Shown here piece by piece: positions 1 through 9,319 of a DNA stretch of 64,000 nt. Position 1 is the stretch's first letter; each line of letters starts with the position of its first letter. Origin of the DNA: Gemmobacter sp. 24YEA27. GTDB taxonomy: Bacteria > Pseudomonadota > Alphaproteobacteria > Rhodobacterales > Rhodobacteraceae. A program made the translations under genes and the position numbers. Below the pieces are notes generated by a model that was not told the DNA's origin, did no database searches, and saw nothing but the letters and a program-made list of their open reading frames with translations. The stretch is from positions 864,501 to 928,500 of the forward strand of contig NZ_JASJPW010000001.1 in assembly GCF_030052995.1 (NCBI RefSeq). Direction: 5' to 3'.

Positions 1-2
1 GG

Positions 3-938
3 CGGATCGCGGAATATTCGGCGCAGAACAAGACCTATTTCTCGAATGTCTGGGCGACGTTACCCTGGCTGACCCCCTTCGATGTCAGTGATTACTACAC
101 GCTCTATGCCGTGCCCGAAGAGTTCACGGCCCATGGCGCGGTGACGCGGATCCTGCTTGATGAGGTGACAAAGCGCTTTGGCGGCGGCAAGATTATCGGG
201 GTGACCGGGGTGCCCGGGTTCTCGACCGATACGGTGCGCAGCCGGGGTCGCGACGCGGCCTTTGCCGATTTCCCCAAAACCACGCTTGCCGACCAGCTGC
301 CGGGCCTCTTCAACCGCGAAGATTCGCTCAAGGCCGCCCAGGACCTGCTGACCCGCCACCCCGATATAAGGGGCGTCGTGGCGCAGAATGACGATGTGGC
401 GATGGGGGTGATCGCGGCGCTGCGCGCAGCCGGACTGGTGCCGGGCGAGGATGTTCTGGTGGTTGCCGCTGATGGCACGGCCGAGGGGCTGCTGGCGGTA
501 AAAAGCGGGCAGTTGTTGGCCACTTCGGCCAATTCCCCGGCCTATCAGGCGGGCCTTTTCACCTCGCGGCTTTATGATGTTCTGAATGGCTGGCAACCCC
601 GCGCCTCCGAGCGGATGCAAAACTGGAAATCTCTGATCGTTACGGCGGAAAACGTCGACGGCTATATCGCGCGCCATGTCGAAAATGGCGATGTCTTGCC
701 CTTTGATTATCGCCGGATGTCGAAAGTTCTTCACCCGGAAGACTGGGATCCCCAGGCACAGGTGACTCCGCTTGATATTGACCATGAATGGAACGGGTTT
801 GAGAAACCTCCGGGCTGGGATTATCCGGCGCCTTATAGAGCCGCCAGAGAGAATGGCGAATGGGAGGCGGTGACGGCGCAATATGCCGAACATTACCGGA
901 TTCCATTCGAAGGCCCGTCGCCTTTCGCGAAATCCTGA
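3..938 (+). CDS. Periplasmic sugar-type substrate-binding protein of an ABC importer (5'-truncated by window edge)
   Basis: The reading frame is open from the window edge to a TGA at 936-938, so the real start lies outside. The visible part is about 311 residues. It resembles the Peripla_BP_4/RbsB type: a region reading GKIIGVTGVPG, a central stretch with DSLKAAQDLLTRHPDIRGVVAQNDDVAMGVI, and GEDVLVVAADGT, which matches the inter-lobe strands where ribose-type binding proteins contact the ligand. A long C-terminal tail rich in W, P and Y follows the second lobe and is unusual for plain sugar-binding proteins. The next gene starts 9 bases downstream, so the binding protein probably shares a transcript with the flavin enzymes that follow. 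The ligand cannot be read from sequence. Confidence 0.75.
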   Translation, partial: RIAEYSAQNKTYFSNVWATLPWLTPFDVSDYYTLYAVPEEFTAHGAVTRILLDEVTKRFGGGKIIGVTGVPGFSTDTVRSRGRDAAFADFPKTTLADQLPGLFNREDSLKAAQDLLTRHPDIRGVVAQNDDVAMGVIAALRAAGLVPGEDVLVVAADGTAEGLLAVKSGQLLATSANSPAYQAGLFTSRLYDVLNGWQPRASERMQNWKSLIVTAENVDGYIARHVENGDVLPFDYRRMSKVLHPEDWDPQAQVTPLDIDHEWNGFEKPPGWDYPAPYRAARENGEWEAVTAQYAEHYRIPFEGPSPFAKS

Positions 939-947
939 TCATGGCTG

Positions 948-2368
948 ATGATTTCAGCCATGAATAGCCAGGCGACAACGGCGGTACTCGTGATCGGCGA
1001 TGGGCTCTCCGGGGCGCTCGTGGCGGCGGCTTTGCTGCGCCAGGGCGCCGCCGTGATCCTGATCGGCGAGAATGGCCGGCCGGGGCAGGGCACTGCCTAT
1101 GCCGCGGGTGCGGATATCCATCAGGCCAACGGTCCGGCCTCGGCGCTGAGCGCTGACCCTGCTGACCCGGATCATTTCAGCCGCTGGCTGGAGCACCGCT
1201 ATGCCGGTGGTCCGATCCCCGGGGCGGGCCGCAGGCACGGGCGGCGGATGTCTTTGTGCCGCGCTGGCTCTACGGGCGTTATGCCGCTTCGATCCTGGAG
1301 GCGGCTGCGCTGAATGGGGGCCTGACCTGCATCACGGGTGAGGTCACCGACCTCTCGCCGAAGGCGGGCGGGTTCAGTGCCAGGCTGGCGGATGGGCGCG
1401 AATTTCCAGGCAGCCATGCCGTGCTGGCAACGGGGCTGCATTTTTCGCGCCCCGATGCAGGCCAGGCTGCGGGTAAAGCCATTGCCCCCTGGGACATCGC
1501 GCGGATGCGCGCGCTGCCGCCGGGGGCGGAAGTGGCGATCATCGGTTCGGGGCTGAGTATGGTCGATGCGGTGGCTTCGCTGGCAGAGGCGGGCCATCAC
1601 GGCCATATCACGGTGTTTTCGCGCCACGGCCGCCGGCCAGAGCCGCGTCGGCTGGCGCCGGAATGGCCGGATTACCTCGCCGACCTGCCTGACCGCATCA
1701 CCATCCGCGCGCTTTTCGCGCTGGTGGTCCGGGAATGCCGGCTCGCGCAGGCCTCGGGCGGCGACTGGCAATCGCCGCTGGATCTGGTGCGGGCCCATAT
1801 CGGGCGCTGGTGGCGGGCTTCTGACCCAGGTGAAAAACGGCGCTTTCAGCGCCATGTCCGCAGCCTGTGGGAGGTCCACCATCACCGCGCCCCGCCCATC
1901 GGTTATGCCCATGTCAGTGCGGCCGCGCGTGAGGGGCGGCTGCATCAGGTCGCCTCGACCGTGCAGGGGATCAGGGAGGGCCGGGGCGTGACGATCCGCC
2001 ACCGTTTGCGCGGCGGTCATGCGGTAACGGCTTCGCGCTTCGATGCGGTGATCCTCTCTGCCGGGGTGGAATATGACTGGCGGCGGATCGGCCGCCCGTT
2101 GGTTCAGAACCTGCTTGAACGCGGGCTGGTGCGACCCGGCCCGCTGTCGCTGGGGATCGACGCGGCGCCTGATGGACGGATCACCGACCGGGATGGGCGG
2201 CGCTCGCATCGGCTCTTTGCCCTTGGCCCCCCTTTGCGCGGGCTTTGGTGGGAGAGCACCGCCATCCCCGATATCGCGCGGCAAGCCGTGGAAATTGCAG
2301 AAATTATAGGGTCGGAACGGGATGCCGTCTCTGACCAGACGAAGGAGAAAGTGAATGAGCCAGATTGA
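948..2368 (+). pseudogene. FAD/NAD(P)-binding oxidoreductase, one frameshift
   Basis: Two frames join into one protein of about 473 residues. The first (from ATG 948; ATG 960 is an alternative) carries an N-terminal Rossmann strand TAVLVIGDGLSGALVAAALL and a GRPGQGTAYA segment. The second, read from about 1230, continues as AADVFVPRWLYGRYAASIL and carries a second dinucleotide fold EVAIIGSGLSMVDAVASL and a final ATG-like GPPLRGLWWESTAIPDI segment. The layout matches the FAD-NAD(P)-binding family (NAD_binding_9 type). The shift lies between about 1200 and 1240, where TCCCCGGGGCGGG occurs; loss of one base there explains it. No other lesion is visible, so a sequencing error is as likely as true inactivation. 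It overlaps the next start by 14 bases. The substrate is unknown. Confidence 0.7.
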
Positions 2369-3620
2369 CCAGCTTTGGGGCGCCCCCCCTGCCGCGCAGA
2401 TGGATCCTGGCAGCCGATATGAGGAGGTCGCGTCTGGCTTTCGCCCGATCCTGGCCGCGATCACCGATGCATTTGGCCGGCGCGAGCGCGAGCACAGCCT
2501 GCCGCTGGAACAGATCGCGGCGCTGAAGCAAAGCGGCTTTACCGCGACGCGGCTGCCGGTTGCAGAAGGCGGCAAGGGCCTCAGCTTTCCGGAATTCCTG
2601 AACCTGATCATCGAACTGGCCGAGGCGGATTCGAACATCGCCCAGGCGTTGCGGGTGCATTTCGGTTTTGTCGAGGATGTGCTGAACCAGCGCGATCCGG
2701 CGCGGCGCGCGCTCTGGGCCCCGCGGCTGGCGGCGGGGGATCTGGTCGGTGTCGGCTTTACCGAAATCGGCGAGGCAAAGACCGACCGTTTCTCGACCCG
2801 GCTCAGCCAGACGGCTGACGGGCTGCGGCTGACCGGCAAGAAATTCTATACCACCGGCACGCTTTACGCCGACTGGATCGACATTTCCGCCAGCGACGAT
2901 CAGGGCGAGACGGTCTTTGCCTTTGTGCCCCGCACCGCGCCGGGCGTGACCGTTCTGGATGACTGGGACGGGTTCGGCCAGCGGCTTTCGGCCTCGGGCA
3001 CCAGCATTTACGAGACTGTCGCAGTCGCGCCCGACAATCTCTGGCAAGGGGCCGAACGGCTGCGCTATTCGACCGCCTATTACCAGCTTTACCATCTCGC
3101 GACGCTGGTGGGCATCGGGCGGGCGCTGGTGCGCGATGCCGTGGCCGAGCTCGGGTTGCGGCGGCGCACCTTCAGCCATGCGAATGCCGCGCTGCCCCGC
3201 CATGATGCGCAGGTTCTGGCGGTGCTGGGCAAGCTCCGCGCCCAGGTCTATGCCGCCCAGGCGATCACGCTGAAAGCGGCCGAGGCGGTCGGACGCGCCT
3301 TCGCCACCCGTTTTGCCGGTGACGAGGCTGCGGAGGACGCCGCGAATATCGTGGCCGAACTGGAATCGGCCCAGGCGCAATCGGTGGTGATTGACCTGAT
3401 CCTTGCCGCGACGACCTCGCTCTTTGATGCGCTGTCGGCCTCGGCCACGCGCAGCGGGCTGGGGCTCGACCGCCACTGGCGTAATGCCCGCACCCTCGCC
3501 TCGCATAATCCGCGCATCTACAAGGACCGGATCATTGGCGACTGGGCGGTGAATGGCACCACGCCGCCGCCGCAATGGATTGCCGCGATACACCCGGATG
3601 CCAAACCGGCGGTGGCATAA
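2355..3620 (+). CDS. Acyl-CoA dehydrogenase-fold flavin monooxygenase (DszC/SfnC-like)
   Basis: This 421-residue protein has the acyl-CoA dehydrogenase fold: an N-terminal helical domain, then a middle beta domain with GDLVGVGFTEIGEAKTDRF and LTGKKFYTTGTLYADW, and a C-terminal four-helix domain. The YTTG..YADW pattern and lack of the usual catalytic Glu context place it with the DszC/SfnC/XiaF group, which uses reduced flavin and oxygen to hydroxylate or S-oxidise substrates rather than dehydrogenate CoA thioesters. The start ATG 2355 follows AAGGAGAAAG at a good distance and overlaps the preceding gene. Neighbours (LLM monooxygenase, SDR, binding protein) support an organosulfur, sulfonate or sulfone utilisation role; that role is an inference. 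Reduced flavin would come from a separate reductase. Confidence 0.75.
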   Translation: MSQIDQLWGAPPAAQMDPGSRYEEVASGFRPILAAITDAFGRREREHSLPLEQIAALKQSGFTATRLPVAEGGKGLSFPEFLNLIIELAEADSNIAQALRVHFGFVEDVLNQRDPARRALWAPRLAAGDLVGVGFTEIGEAKTDRFSTRLSQTADGLRLTGKKFYTTGTLYADWIDISASDDQGETVFAFVPRTAPGVTVLDDWDGFGQRLSASGTSIYETVAVAPDNLWQGAERLRYSTAYYQLYHLATLVGIGRALVRDAVAELGLRRRTFSHANAALPRHDAQVLAVLGKLRAQVYAAQAITLKAAEAVGRAFATRFAGDEAAEDAANIVAELESAQAQSVVIDLILAATTSLFDALSASATRSGLGLDRHWRNARTLASHNPRIYKDRIIGDWAVNGTTPPPQWIAAIHPDAKPAVA

Positions 3621-3632
3621 GGAATCAAGATT

Positions 3633-4490
3633 ATGACATTAAAGGATAATTCTGTCTGGTTCATCACCGGCGCCTCCACTGGCTTCGGCGCGATCTTCGC
3701 CCGCCAGGCGCTTGAGACCGGGCATCGTGTGGTCGCAACCGCGCGCGACATCCGCGCGCTGGAGCCGCTGGCCGCGCGGTTTGGCGAGCGCGTTCTGCCG
3801 CTCGCGCTGGATGTGACGGATGGCCAAGCGCGCGAGGCGGCGGTCGCCGGCGCCGAAGCGCGGTTCGGGGCGATTGATGTCCTCGTGAACAATGCGGGGT
3901 TTGGCTATCTTGCGGCCCAGGAGGAAGGCCAGGACGCCGAAATCCGTCAGGTTTTCGAGGTGAATGTCTTTGCGCTCGCGGCTCTGACGCGGCTGGTTCT
4001 GCCGGGGCAGCGGGCGCGCGGCTATGGTCATATCGTCAATATCAGCTCGGTCGCCGGGCTCGCGGCGAAGCCTGGTGTCGGCTATTACGCGGCGACGAAA
4101 TTCGCGGTCGAGGCGCTGTCAGAGGCGCTGTCGGAAGAGGTGGCAGAGTTCGGGATCCGGGTGCTTCTGGTCGAACCGGGGCCGTTCCGTACCGATTTCG
4201 CCGGACGCTCGATCCTCTCGGCGCCGCAGATCGCAGCCTATCATGGCCGTGTCGCGCATCAGCGTCCGGCCTCGATCCGGGCCGGCGCGGGCCAGGAAGA
4301 CGGAGATCCCGAACGCGCGGTGCAACTGGTCCTGGCGCAGCTCGCGCGCGATGATGCGCCGCTGCGGCTGGCACTTGGCGCCATCGCGGTTGATCGCGCA
4401 CTGGAAAAGCTGGAGCCGCTGGTGGCGGAGCTGAAGGCGCAGCGCCCCCTTTCCATCGCCGCCGACCACAAACCGGAGGGAGGCGCATGA
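3633..4490 (+). CDS. Short-chain dehydrogenase/reductase
   Basis: This is a classical SDR of 285 residues. Near the N-terminus it shows TGASTGFG (cofactor glycine motif), then DVTD, NNAGFG (residues about 87-92), and the catalytic S...YYAATK (Tyr-x3-Lys) after VNISSVAG. The residue context ATARD after strand beta-2 suggests NADP(H) preference. The start ATG 3633 lies 12 bases after the previous stop. Its stop overlaps the start of the next gene (ATGA at 4487-4490), which indicates translational coupling. It probably oxidises or reduces an intermediate of the adjacent flavin-enzyme pathway; the substrate is not deducible. Confidence 0.8.
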   Translation: MTLKDNSVWFITGASTGFGAIFARQALETGHRVVATARDIRALEPLAARFGERVLPLALDVTDGQAREAAVAGAEARFGAIDVLVNNAGFGYLAAQEEGQDAEIRQVFEVNVFALAALTRLVLPGQRARGYGHIVNISSVAGLAAKPGVGYYAATKFAVEALSEALSEEVAEFGIRVLLVEPGPFRTDFAGRSILSAPQIAAYHGRVAHQRPASIRAGAGQEDGDPERAVQLVLAQLARDDAPLRLALGAIAVDRALEKLEPLVAELKAQRPLSIAADHKPEGGA

Positions 4491-5838
4491 GCCGCAAGCT
4501 GCGCCTTGGCGCCTTTCTGCCTGGCGGCGGCCAGCATGTCGCGGCCTGGCGCCACCCGGATCAGCCGCTGGACGGCGCGGTCAGTCTGGCCTTTCACCAG
4601 GAGCTCGCGGCCCTGGCCGAGCGCGGGCTGTTCGACGCCTATTTCCTTGCCGATACGCTTTCCGCCGAAATCGGCGGGCGCGAGGGCGGCAGCGCAAAGG
4701 CCGCCGGGTTCGAGCCGCTGACCCTGTTTGCGGCGCTTTCAGTCACCACGAAACATATCGGGTTCATCGCCACCGCCTCGACCAGCTATGAGGAGCCCTA
4801 TCACGTCGCGCGCCGTTTCGCCTCGCTGGATATGATCTCGGGCGGGCGGGCGGCCTGGAATGTGGTGACCTCGCATGGGGACGGGCCGGCGCGGAATTTC
4901 GGCCTTGCGGCGCAATATGGCCATGACGCGCGCTATGCCCGTGCGGCCGAGCATCTCGATGTGGTCAAACAGCTCTGGGACAGCTGGGAGGATGATGCCT
5001 TCCTGCGGGATCGCGCCACGGGGGTCTATTTTGACCCGGAAAAGGTGCGACCGATCCGGCATGAGGGGGCGTTTTTCCGCGTCGAAGGCCCGCTGAATGC
5101 GCCGCGCCCGCCACAGGGCCATCCGGTGATTGTCCAGGCCGGGCAGTCAGAGACGGGCCGCGATTTTGCTGCCGCCTCGGCCGAGGTGATCTTTACCACC
5201 CAGCAGGATCTGGCTTCGGCCCAGGCGTTTTATGCCGATGTGAAGGGGCGGGCGGCGGCGCTTGGCCGGGCGTCGGATGAGATCCTGATCATGCCGGGCC
5301 TCGCGCCTTTTATCGGGGCGACAAAGGCCGAGGCCCAGGCGAAATATGACGCGCTGAATGCGCTGATCCTGCCGGAAGAGGGGATCGGGCTTCTGAATGC
5401 GTTGACCGGGGGACGCTGGATCTGTCGGGCTATCCTCTGGACGGTCCGCTGCCCGAGGCGCCCGCGACCGAGGGGATGAAAAGCCGTCAGCAGCTTTTGC
5501 GCCGTATCGCGGATGAGACCGGCTTCTCGATCCGCGAGCTTTATGCCTGGGTTGCCACCGCGCGCGGCCATCTGACGCTGATCGGAACGCCTGTCGAAAT
5601 CGCCGATCTGATGGAGGAATGGCTTATCGGCAAGGGCGCGGACGGGTTCAACATTCTTCCGCCCTGGCTGCCGGGCGGGCTTGAGGATTTCGTGACGCTT
5701 GTCATCCCCGAATTGCAACGGCGCGGTATCTTCCGCCGCGAATATGAGGGGCGGAGCCTGCGCGAAAATCTCGGGTTGAAACGGCCTGCGAACCGCTGGG
5801 CTTCGGTCGGGGCTGATCCCGGTCTGGCGGCGGAATAG
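4487..5838 (+). pseudogene. LLM-class flavin-dependent monooxygenase (NtaA/SnaA/DszA type), one frameshift
   Basis: The two halves together encode about 450 residues, the usual size of NtaA/SnaA/DszA/SoxA monooxygenases. The first frame (4487 to about 5405) shows LRLGAFLPGGGQHVAAWRHP, FLADT, the SGGRAAWNVVTS signature and PVIVQAGQSETGRDFAA. The second frame resumes as TLDLSGYPLDGPLPE and contains MKSRQQLLRRIADETGFSIRELY and FNILPPWLPGGLEDFV, typical of the C-terminal part. The break is at about 5405-5412 in ACCGGGGGACG; one missing base restores the frame. These enzymes take FMNH2 from a partner reductase and oxidise C-S or C-N bonds. With the DszC-like gene it forms a likely two-step oxidative module. 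Because the rest is perfectly conserved, an assembly error is a real possibility. Confidence 0.75.
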
Positions 5839-5870
5839 TCCGGTGCCGGGGCGGCTGTCGTCCCGGCACC

Positions 5871-7175
5871 TCACGCTTTCAGAAGGATCTGCAACCGCTC
5901 GAAACTCGCCTTATTGCCGCCTGGCGGCGCAGGTTCGGCCAGAAACCCATCAAGGCCCGGCCAGAGCCGGATCGCGCGGTCAATCCGCGGGTCGCTTCCG
6001 GCGACATAAAGACCGGCATGGATCATCATCTCGGCCTGATCATAGGCCGACAAGAGCCTGCGCGTCTCGGTGATCACCTCGTTTTCCGGGTCTGTTGCCG
6101 CAGCGGGCAGGCTGCGCGAGACCGAGCGCAACAGATCCACCGCCGGATAGCGGCCACGCTCGGCAATATCGCGGCTGAGCACGACATGGCCGTCCACCGT
6201 GCCGCGAATGATATCGGCAATCGGCTCCTCCATATCCGACCCGGCGACCAGCACTGAAAACACGGCCGTAATATCGCCGGACCCCTCGATACCCGGTCCC
6301 GCCCGTTCGCATAAAGACATCAGCGCATGGGCGGTCGAGGGCGGATAGCCGCGCAGCGAGGCCACCTCGCCCGAGGCGAGCGCAACCTCGCGATGCGCTT
6401 CGGCAAAGCGGGTGACGGAATCGACCAGAAGCAGCACATGTTTGCCAAGGTCGCGGAAATGCTCGGCCACGGTCATCGCTGAGAGGAGGCAGCGTTTGCG
6501 CATCAGCGGGGACTGATCCGAGGTTGCAGTCACGACGACCGAGCGCGCCATTCCCGCTGGCCCAAGCACCTTATCGGTGAATTCCCTGAGTTCGCGACCG
6601 CGTTCCCCCACCAGGGCGATCACCGCCACATCCGCCTGGACCCCGCGCGCGAACCGCGCCAGCAGCGATGATTTTCCGACGCCGGATCCCGCGAAAAGCC
6701 CGATCCGCTGCCCCCGGACAAGCGGCAGCAGCGTGTCGAACACCTCGACCCCGGTTGAAAGCCGCGCGCCAAAGCCGCGCCGATACGCGGGGTCTGGCGG
6801 GCTGGCGACCATCGGCCGCCGTTCAGGCCCCGCCAGCAGGGGGCGTCCGTCAAGCGGCCGGCCCAGCGGGTCGACGATCCGGCCCAGCCAGGAGGAATCG
6901 GGCGCAAGGCCGGCCTTTCCGACCAGCTCGACCCGGCTGCCGATGGCAAGGCCGCCGGTCTCGCCTTCGGGCAGGATCAGGGCGCCTGATTCCGAGACAC
7001 TGATCACTTCGCCGCCGAGTTGCACCGCGCCTGCAAGCACGCGGTCGCCGGGGGAGGCACCGTGTAAGCCTTTGACAATAAGGCTTCCCATCGTGTTCCC
7101 GGTGATACGGCCCACCTCTCGCACCGCAGAGATCGCGGCGATTTCTGCACGAAGTGAATCAAATGCGAATGCCAT
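5871..7175 (-). CDS. fliI: Flagellum-specific ATPase FliI
   Basis: This 434-residue protein matches FliI/YscN in length and motifs: Walker A AGSGVGKSS, Walker B LLLVDSVTRFAEA, and the export-ATPase stretch LRGYPPSTAHALMSLCERAG. It energises the flagellar type III export apparatus at the cytoplasmic base of the basal body. The chosen start is the ATG whose complement lies at 7173-7175 (MAFAFDSLRAEI); the open frame extends further upstream, but the extension runs into the divergent flgB leader and looks non-coding. It is transcribed away from flgB, leaving a shared divergent promoter region of about 100 bases. The C-terminal GGNKASFERLQILLKA tail is normal. Confidence 0.95.
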   Translation of the reverse strand: MAFAFDSLRAEIAAISAVREVGRITGNTMGSLIVKGLHGASPGDRVLAGAVQLGGEVISVSESGALILPEGETGGLAIGSRVELVGKAGLAPDSSWLGRIVDPLGRPLDGRPLLAGPERRPMVASPPDPAYRRGFGARLSTGVEVFDTLLPLVRGQRIGLFAGSGVGKSSLLARFARGVQADVAVIALVGERGRELREFTDKVLGPAGMARSVVVTATSDQSPLMRKRCLLSAMTVAEHFRDLGKHVLLLVDSVTRFAEAHREVALASGEVASLRGYPPSTAHALMSLCERAGPGIEGSGDITAVFSVLVAGSDMEEPIADIIRGTVDGHVVLSRDIAERGRYPAVDLLRSVSRSLPAAATDPENEVITETRRLLSAYDQAEMMIHAGLYVAGSDPRIDRAIRLWPGLDGFLAEPAPPGGNKASFERLQILLKA

Positions 7176-7273
7176 CCGGAGCCCCCTGTTCCGCCAATTA
7201 CGGTTTCTAAAGGAATCACCCTTAAACCTTGGTGAAGCAGATGAGGGAAACCGCATCCAAAGGGAGAACCCCG

Positions 7274-7654
7274 GTGTTCGCGAAACTTGAACTGACCAGA
7301 ATGGCACAGGCCCTGGCATCGCATGCAGGATCGCGCATGGATGTCATTGCCCGCAACGTCGCCAATGCAGATACGCCCGGATACCGGGCGCATGACCTCC
7401 GGCCATTTGCCGAAGTCTATAAAAGTGAACCCGACATGCGCGCGACGCGCCCCGGCCATTTCGCCAAAGGGGGCAATGCGGCGCGTGGCGAGATCATTAC
7501 CGGCAGCGGCAGCGAGGCGCCCAATGGCAATGATGTCTCAATCGAAATGGAGATGGTGAAATCGGCCACCGCCCGTCAGGACCATGAAATGGCCCTGGCG
7601 ATCTATCGCGCAACCTCGGGCGTCATCCGCGCCTCACTCGGTCGCAATGGCTAG
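7274..7654 (+). CDS. flgB: Flagellar proximal rod protein FlgB
   Basis: The product is 126 residues. It contains the rod-protein signature ARNVANADTPGYRAHD near residues 27-42 and a C-terminal helix ending ATSGVIRASLGRNG, as in FlgB. The preferred start is GTG 7274 (VFAKLELT), preceded by AGGGAG about eight bases upstream; an in-frame TTG at 7229 would add 15 residues unlike the family. FlgB forms the proximal rod in the periplasm together with FlgC and FlgF and with FliE at the junction. It is the first gene of a tightly spaced operon running to fliL. Confidence 0.93.
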   Translation: MFAKLELTRMAQALASHAGSRMDVIARNVANADTPGYRAHDLRPFAEVYKSEPDMRATRPGHFAKGGNAARGEIITGSGSEAPNGNDVSIEMEMVKSATARQDHEMALAIYRATSGVIRASLGRNG

Positions 7655-7665
7655 GGGCTGACAGG

Positions 7666-8046
7666 ATGAATGATCTGACCACGTCACTCGCCGCCTCCGC
7701 CTCGGGGATGGAGGCCCAGGCCAACCGGTTGCGCCATGTGTCCGAGAATATCGCGAATGCCGATACGCCAGGCTATCGCCGCAAGGTGATCAGCTTTGAC
7801 CAGGTGGTCGAAAGCGGGACAGTTCGGGCCGGAAAGGTCCGCCTCGATCCGCGCGAACTCCCCGAGATTTACAGCCCCGGCCATCCGATGGCCAATGAGG
7901 CCGGATATTACAACGGGTCCAATGTGGATCTGATGATCGAGATCGCTGACGCCCGCGAGGCGCAGCGCAGTTACGACGCAAATGTCAGACTCTTCGATCA
8001 GGCAAGGCAGATGATGCAGAGCCTGTTTGAAGTTCTGCGCCGCTAG
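7666..8046 (+). CDS. flgC: Flagellar proximal rod protein FlgC
   Basis: This 126-residue protein carries the N-terminal rod motif SENIANADTPGYRRKV and a C-terminal amphipathic helix with VDLMIEIADAREAQRSYDANV, the standard FlgC pattern. It starts 11 bases after flgB, with GACAGG just upstream of ATG 7666. Its role is a structural part of the proximal rod, exported through the flagellar type III system. No anomalies are seen. Confidence 0.94.
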   Translation: MNDLTTSLAASASGMEAQANRLRHVSENIANADTPGYRRKVISFDQVVESGTVRAGKVRLDPRELPEIYSPGHPMANEAGYYNGSNVDLMIEIADAREAQRSYDANVRLFDQARQMMQSLFEVLRR

Positions 8047-8057
8047 GAGACACCAGA

Positions 8058-8339
8058 ATGGATGTAAACACTTCTTTTGCCGCAGCACATTACGCGCAGG
8101 CCAGAACGGCCGCAGCGCCTGGCTCCGGCAGCGGTCTGAGCTTTGCTTCGGTTGCGGGCGAGTTCACCGATACCTTGATGCGTCACGAAATCACGGCCCG
8201 CGACGCGATGGCCGGGAAGGCCAGCCCGCATGCGCTGGTCGAAGCGCTGTCCTCGTCGCAGCTTGCCGTCGAGACGGTGGCGACGGTGCGCGACAAGGTG
8301 GTCGAGGCCTATCAGGAAATTCTGAGGATGCCGGTATGA
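8058..8339 (+). CDS. fliE: Flagellar hook-basal body complex protein FliE
   Basis: At 93 residues this is a normal FliE. It has a low-complexity Ala/Gly/Ser N-terminus, then FTDTLMRHEITARDAMAGKASPHALVEALSSSQLAVETVATVRDKVVEAYQEILRMPV, of which the terminal YQEILRMPV is the FliE hallmark. FliE joins the MS ring to the rod. Its stop overlaps the start of fliQ (ATGA, 8336-8339), so the two are probably translationally coupled. Confidence 0.92.
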   Translation: MDVNTSFAAAHYAQARTAAAPGSGSGLSFASVAGEFTDTLMRHEITARDAMAGKASPHALVEALSSSQLAVETVATVRDKVVEAYQEILRMPV

Positions 8340-8602
8340 CCGAGGCCGCCTTTTTCGATGTGCTGCGCCAGGCGCTTTGGGTGGCGGTGAAGATATCCGC
8401 CCCGATCCTTGTCGTGGCGCTGGTGACGGGCGTGGTGATCGGCCTCTTCCAGGCGCTGACCTCGGTGCAGGAGATGACGCTGACTTTTGTCCCCAAACTG
8501 GCGGCGATGCTGGCAGCGTTCTGGATCTCGATGGGCTTCATGACCAGTTCGATGACCGCGCTTTACGGGGACGTCATCATCCCGCTGATCGAAGGAGGCT
8601 GA
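8336..8602 (+). CDS. fliQ: Flagellar export apparatus membrane protein FliQ
   Basis: This 88-residue protein has two hydrophobic segments (about ISAPILVVALVTGVVIGLF and LAAMLAAFWISMGFM) separated by the conserved QALTSVQEMTLTFVPK loop, which is the FliQ signature. It forms part of the FliPQR export gate in the inner membrane. The start ATG 8336 overlaps the fliE stop; the frame is open further upstream, but that part is out-of-frame fliE. No fliP or fliR is nearby in the window. Confidence 0.93.
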   Translation: MTEAAFFDVLRQALWVAVKISAPILVVALVTGVVIGLFQALTSVQEMTLTFVPKLAAMLAAFWISMGFMTSSMTALYGDVIIPLIEGG

Positions 8603-8604
8603 CC

Positions 8605-9311
8605 ATGGATTCCGCAGGTTACGTCGCGCTCAGCCGGCAATCCGGGCTGATGCGGGAAATGCAGATCGTGGCGAATAACGTTGCCAATATCTCGACCAAC
8701 GGCTTCCGGCGCGAAGGCCTCGTCTTTGCCGAACATGTTGCGCGGCTGGACCGGGAAGCGTCGCTTTCGCTCAGCCATGGCAATGCGCGGATCGCCGATC
8801 TTACCCAGGCGGGTGTGACCATGACCGGCGGTGCTTTTGATCTCGCGATCCAGGGCGATGGCTTTTTCCTTGTCATGACGCCCGAAGGGGAACGCCTGAC
8901 CCGCGCCGGCAGCTTTACGCCTTCGGTCGATGGCGAGCTGGTCACCCCGAAGGCTATCAGCTGCTGGATGCCGGCGGCGCCCCGGTTTTCGTGCCGCCCG
9001 GTGCTGCGATCGCGGTGGGGGAAGACGGCACCATCTCCGCGAATGGCGAGGCGGTGGGGCAGATCGGGCTCTGGCAGCCCGGCGATCCGCTGGCGCTGCG
9101 CCACCGCGCCGGCACGCTGTTTGACGGCGGCGTGGTGGAGCCGGTCGCTACCGGCAAGATCATGCAGGGCTTTCTCGAAGAGAGCAACGTGAACCCGGTC
9201 GCGGAAATCGCCCGCATGATTGAGGTGCAGCGCATCTATGAGATGGGGCAGAAATTCCTCGAAGCCGAGGACAGCCGCGCCCGCAACGTCATCCAGACCC
9301 TTGGTCAATAG
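8605..9311 (+). pseudogene. flgF: Flagellar proximal rod protein FlgF, one frameshift
   Basis: The first frame (ATG 8605, following GGAGG) gives MDSAGYVALSRQSGL, then NNVANISTNGFRREG and the rod core QGDGFFLV, up to VDGELVTP. The second frame continues EGYQLLDAGGAPVFVPP to the typical end NPVAEIARMIEVQRIYEMGQKFLEAEDSR. Together they make about 235 residues, normal for FlgF. The break is at 8944-8950, where GTCACCCCGAAGG has four C; a fifth C restores LVTPEGYQ exactly. Both halves are fully conserved, so a missing base call is the likely reason. If the shift is real, FlgF would be truncated at about 115 native residues and flagellar assembly should fail. Confidence 0.88.
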
Positions 9312-9319
9312 GTGAGACG

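Noticed and set aside
1199..2839. 546-codon open frame on the minus strand opposite the FAD protein and DszC-like gene
   Set aside because: It is Arg/Pro/Gly-rich with no family pattern and lies fully opposite two well-supported genes; a normal antisense artefact of high GC content.
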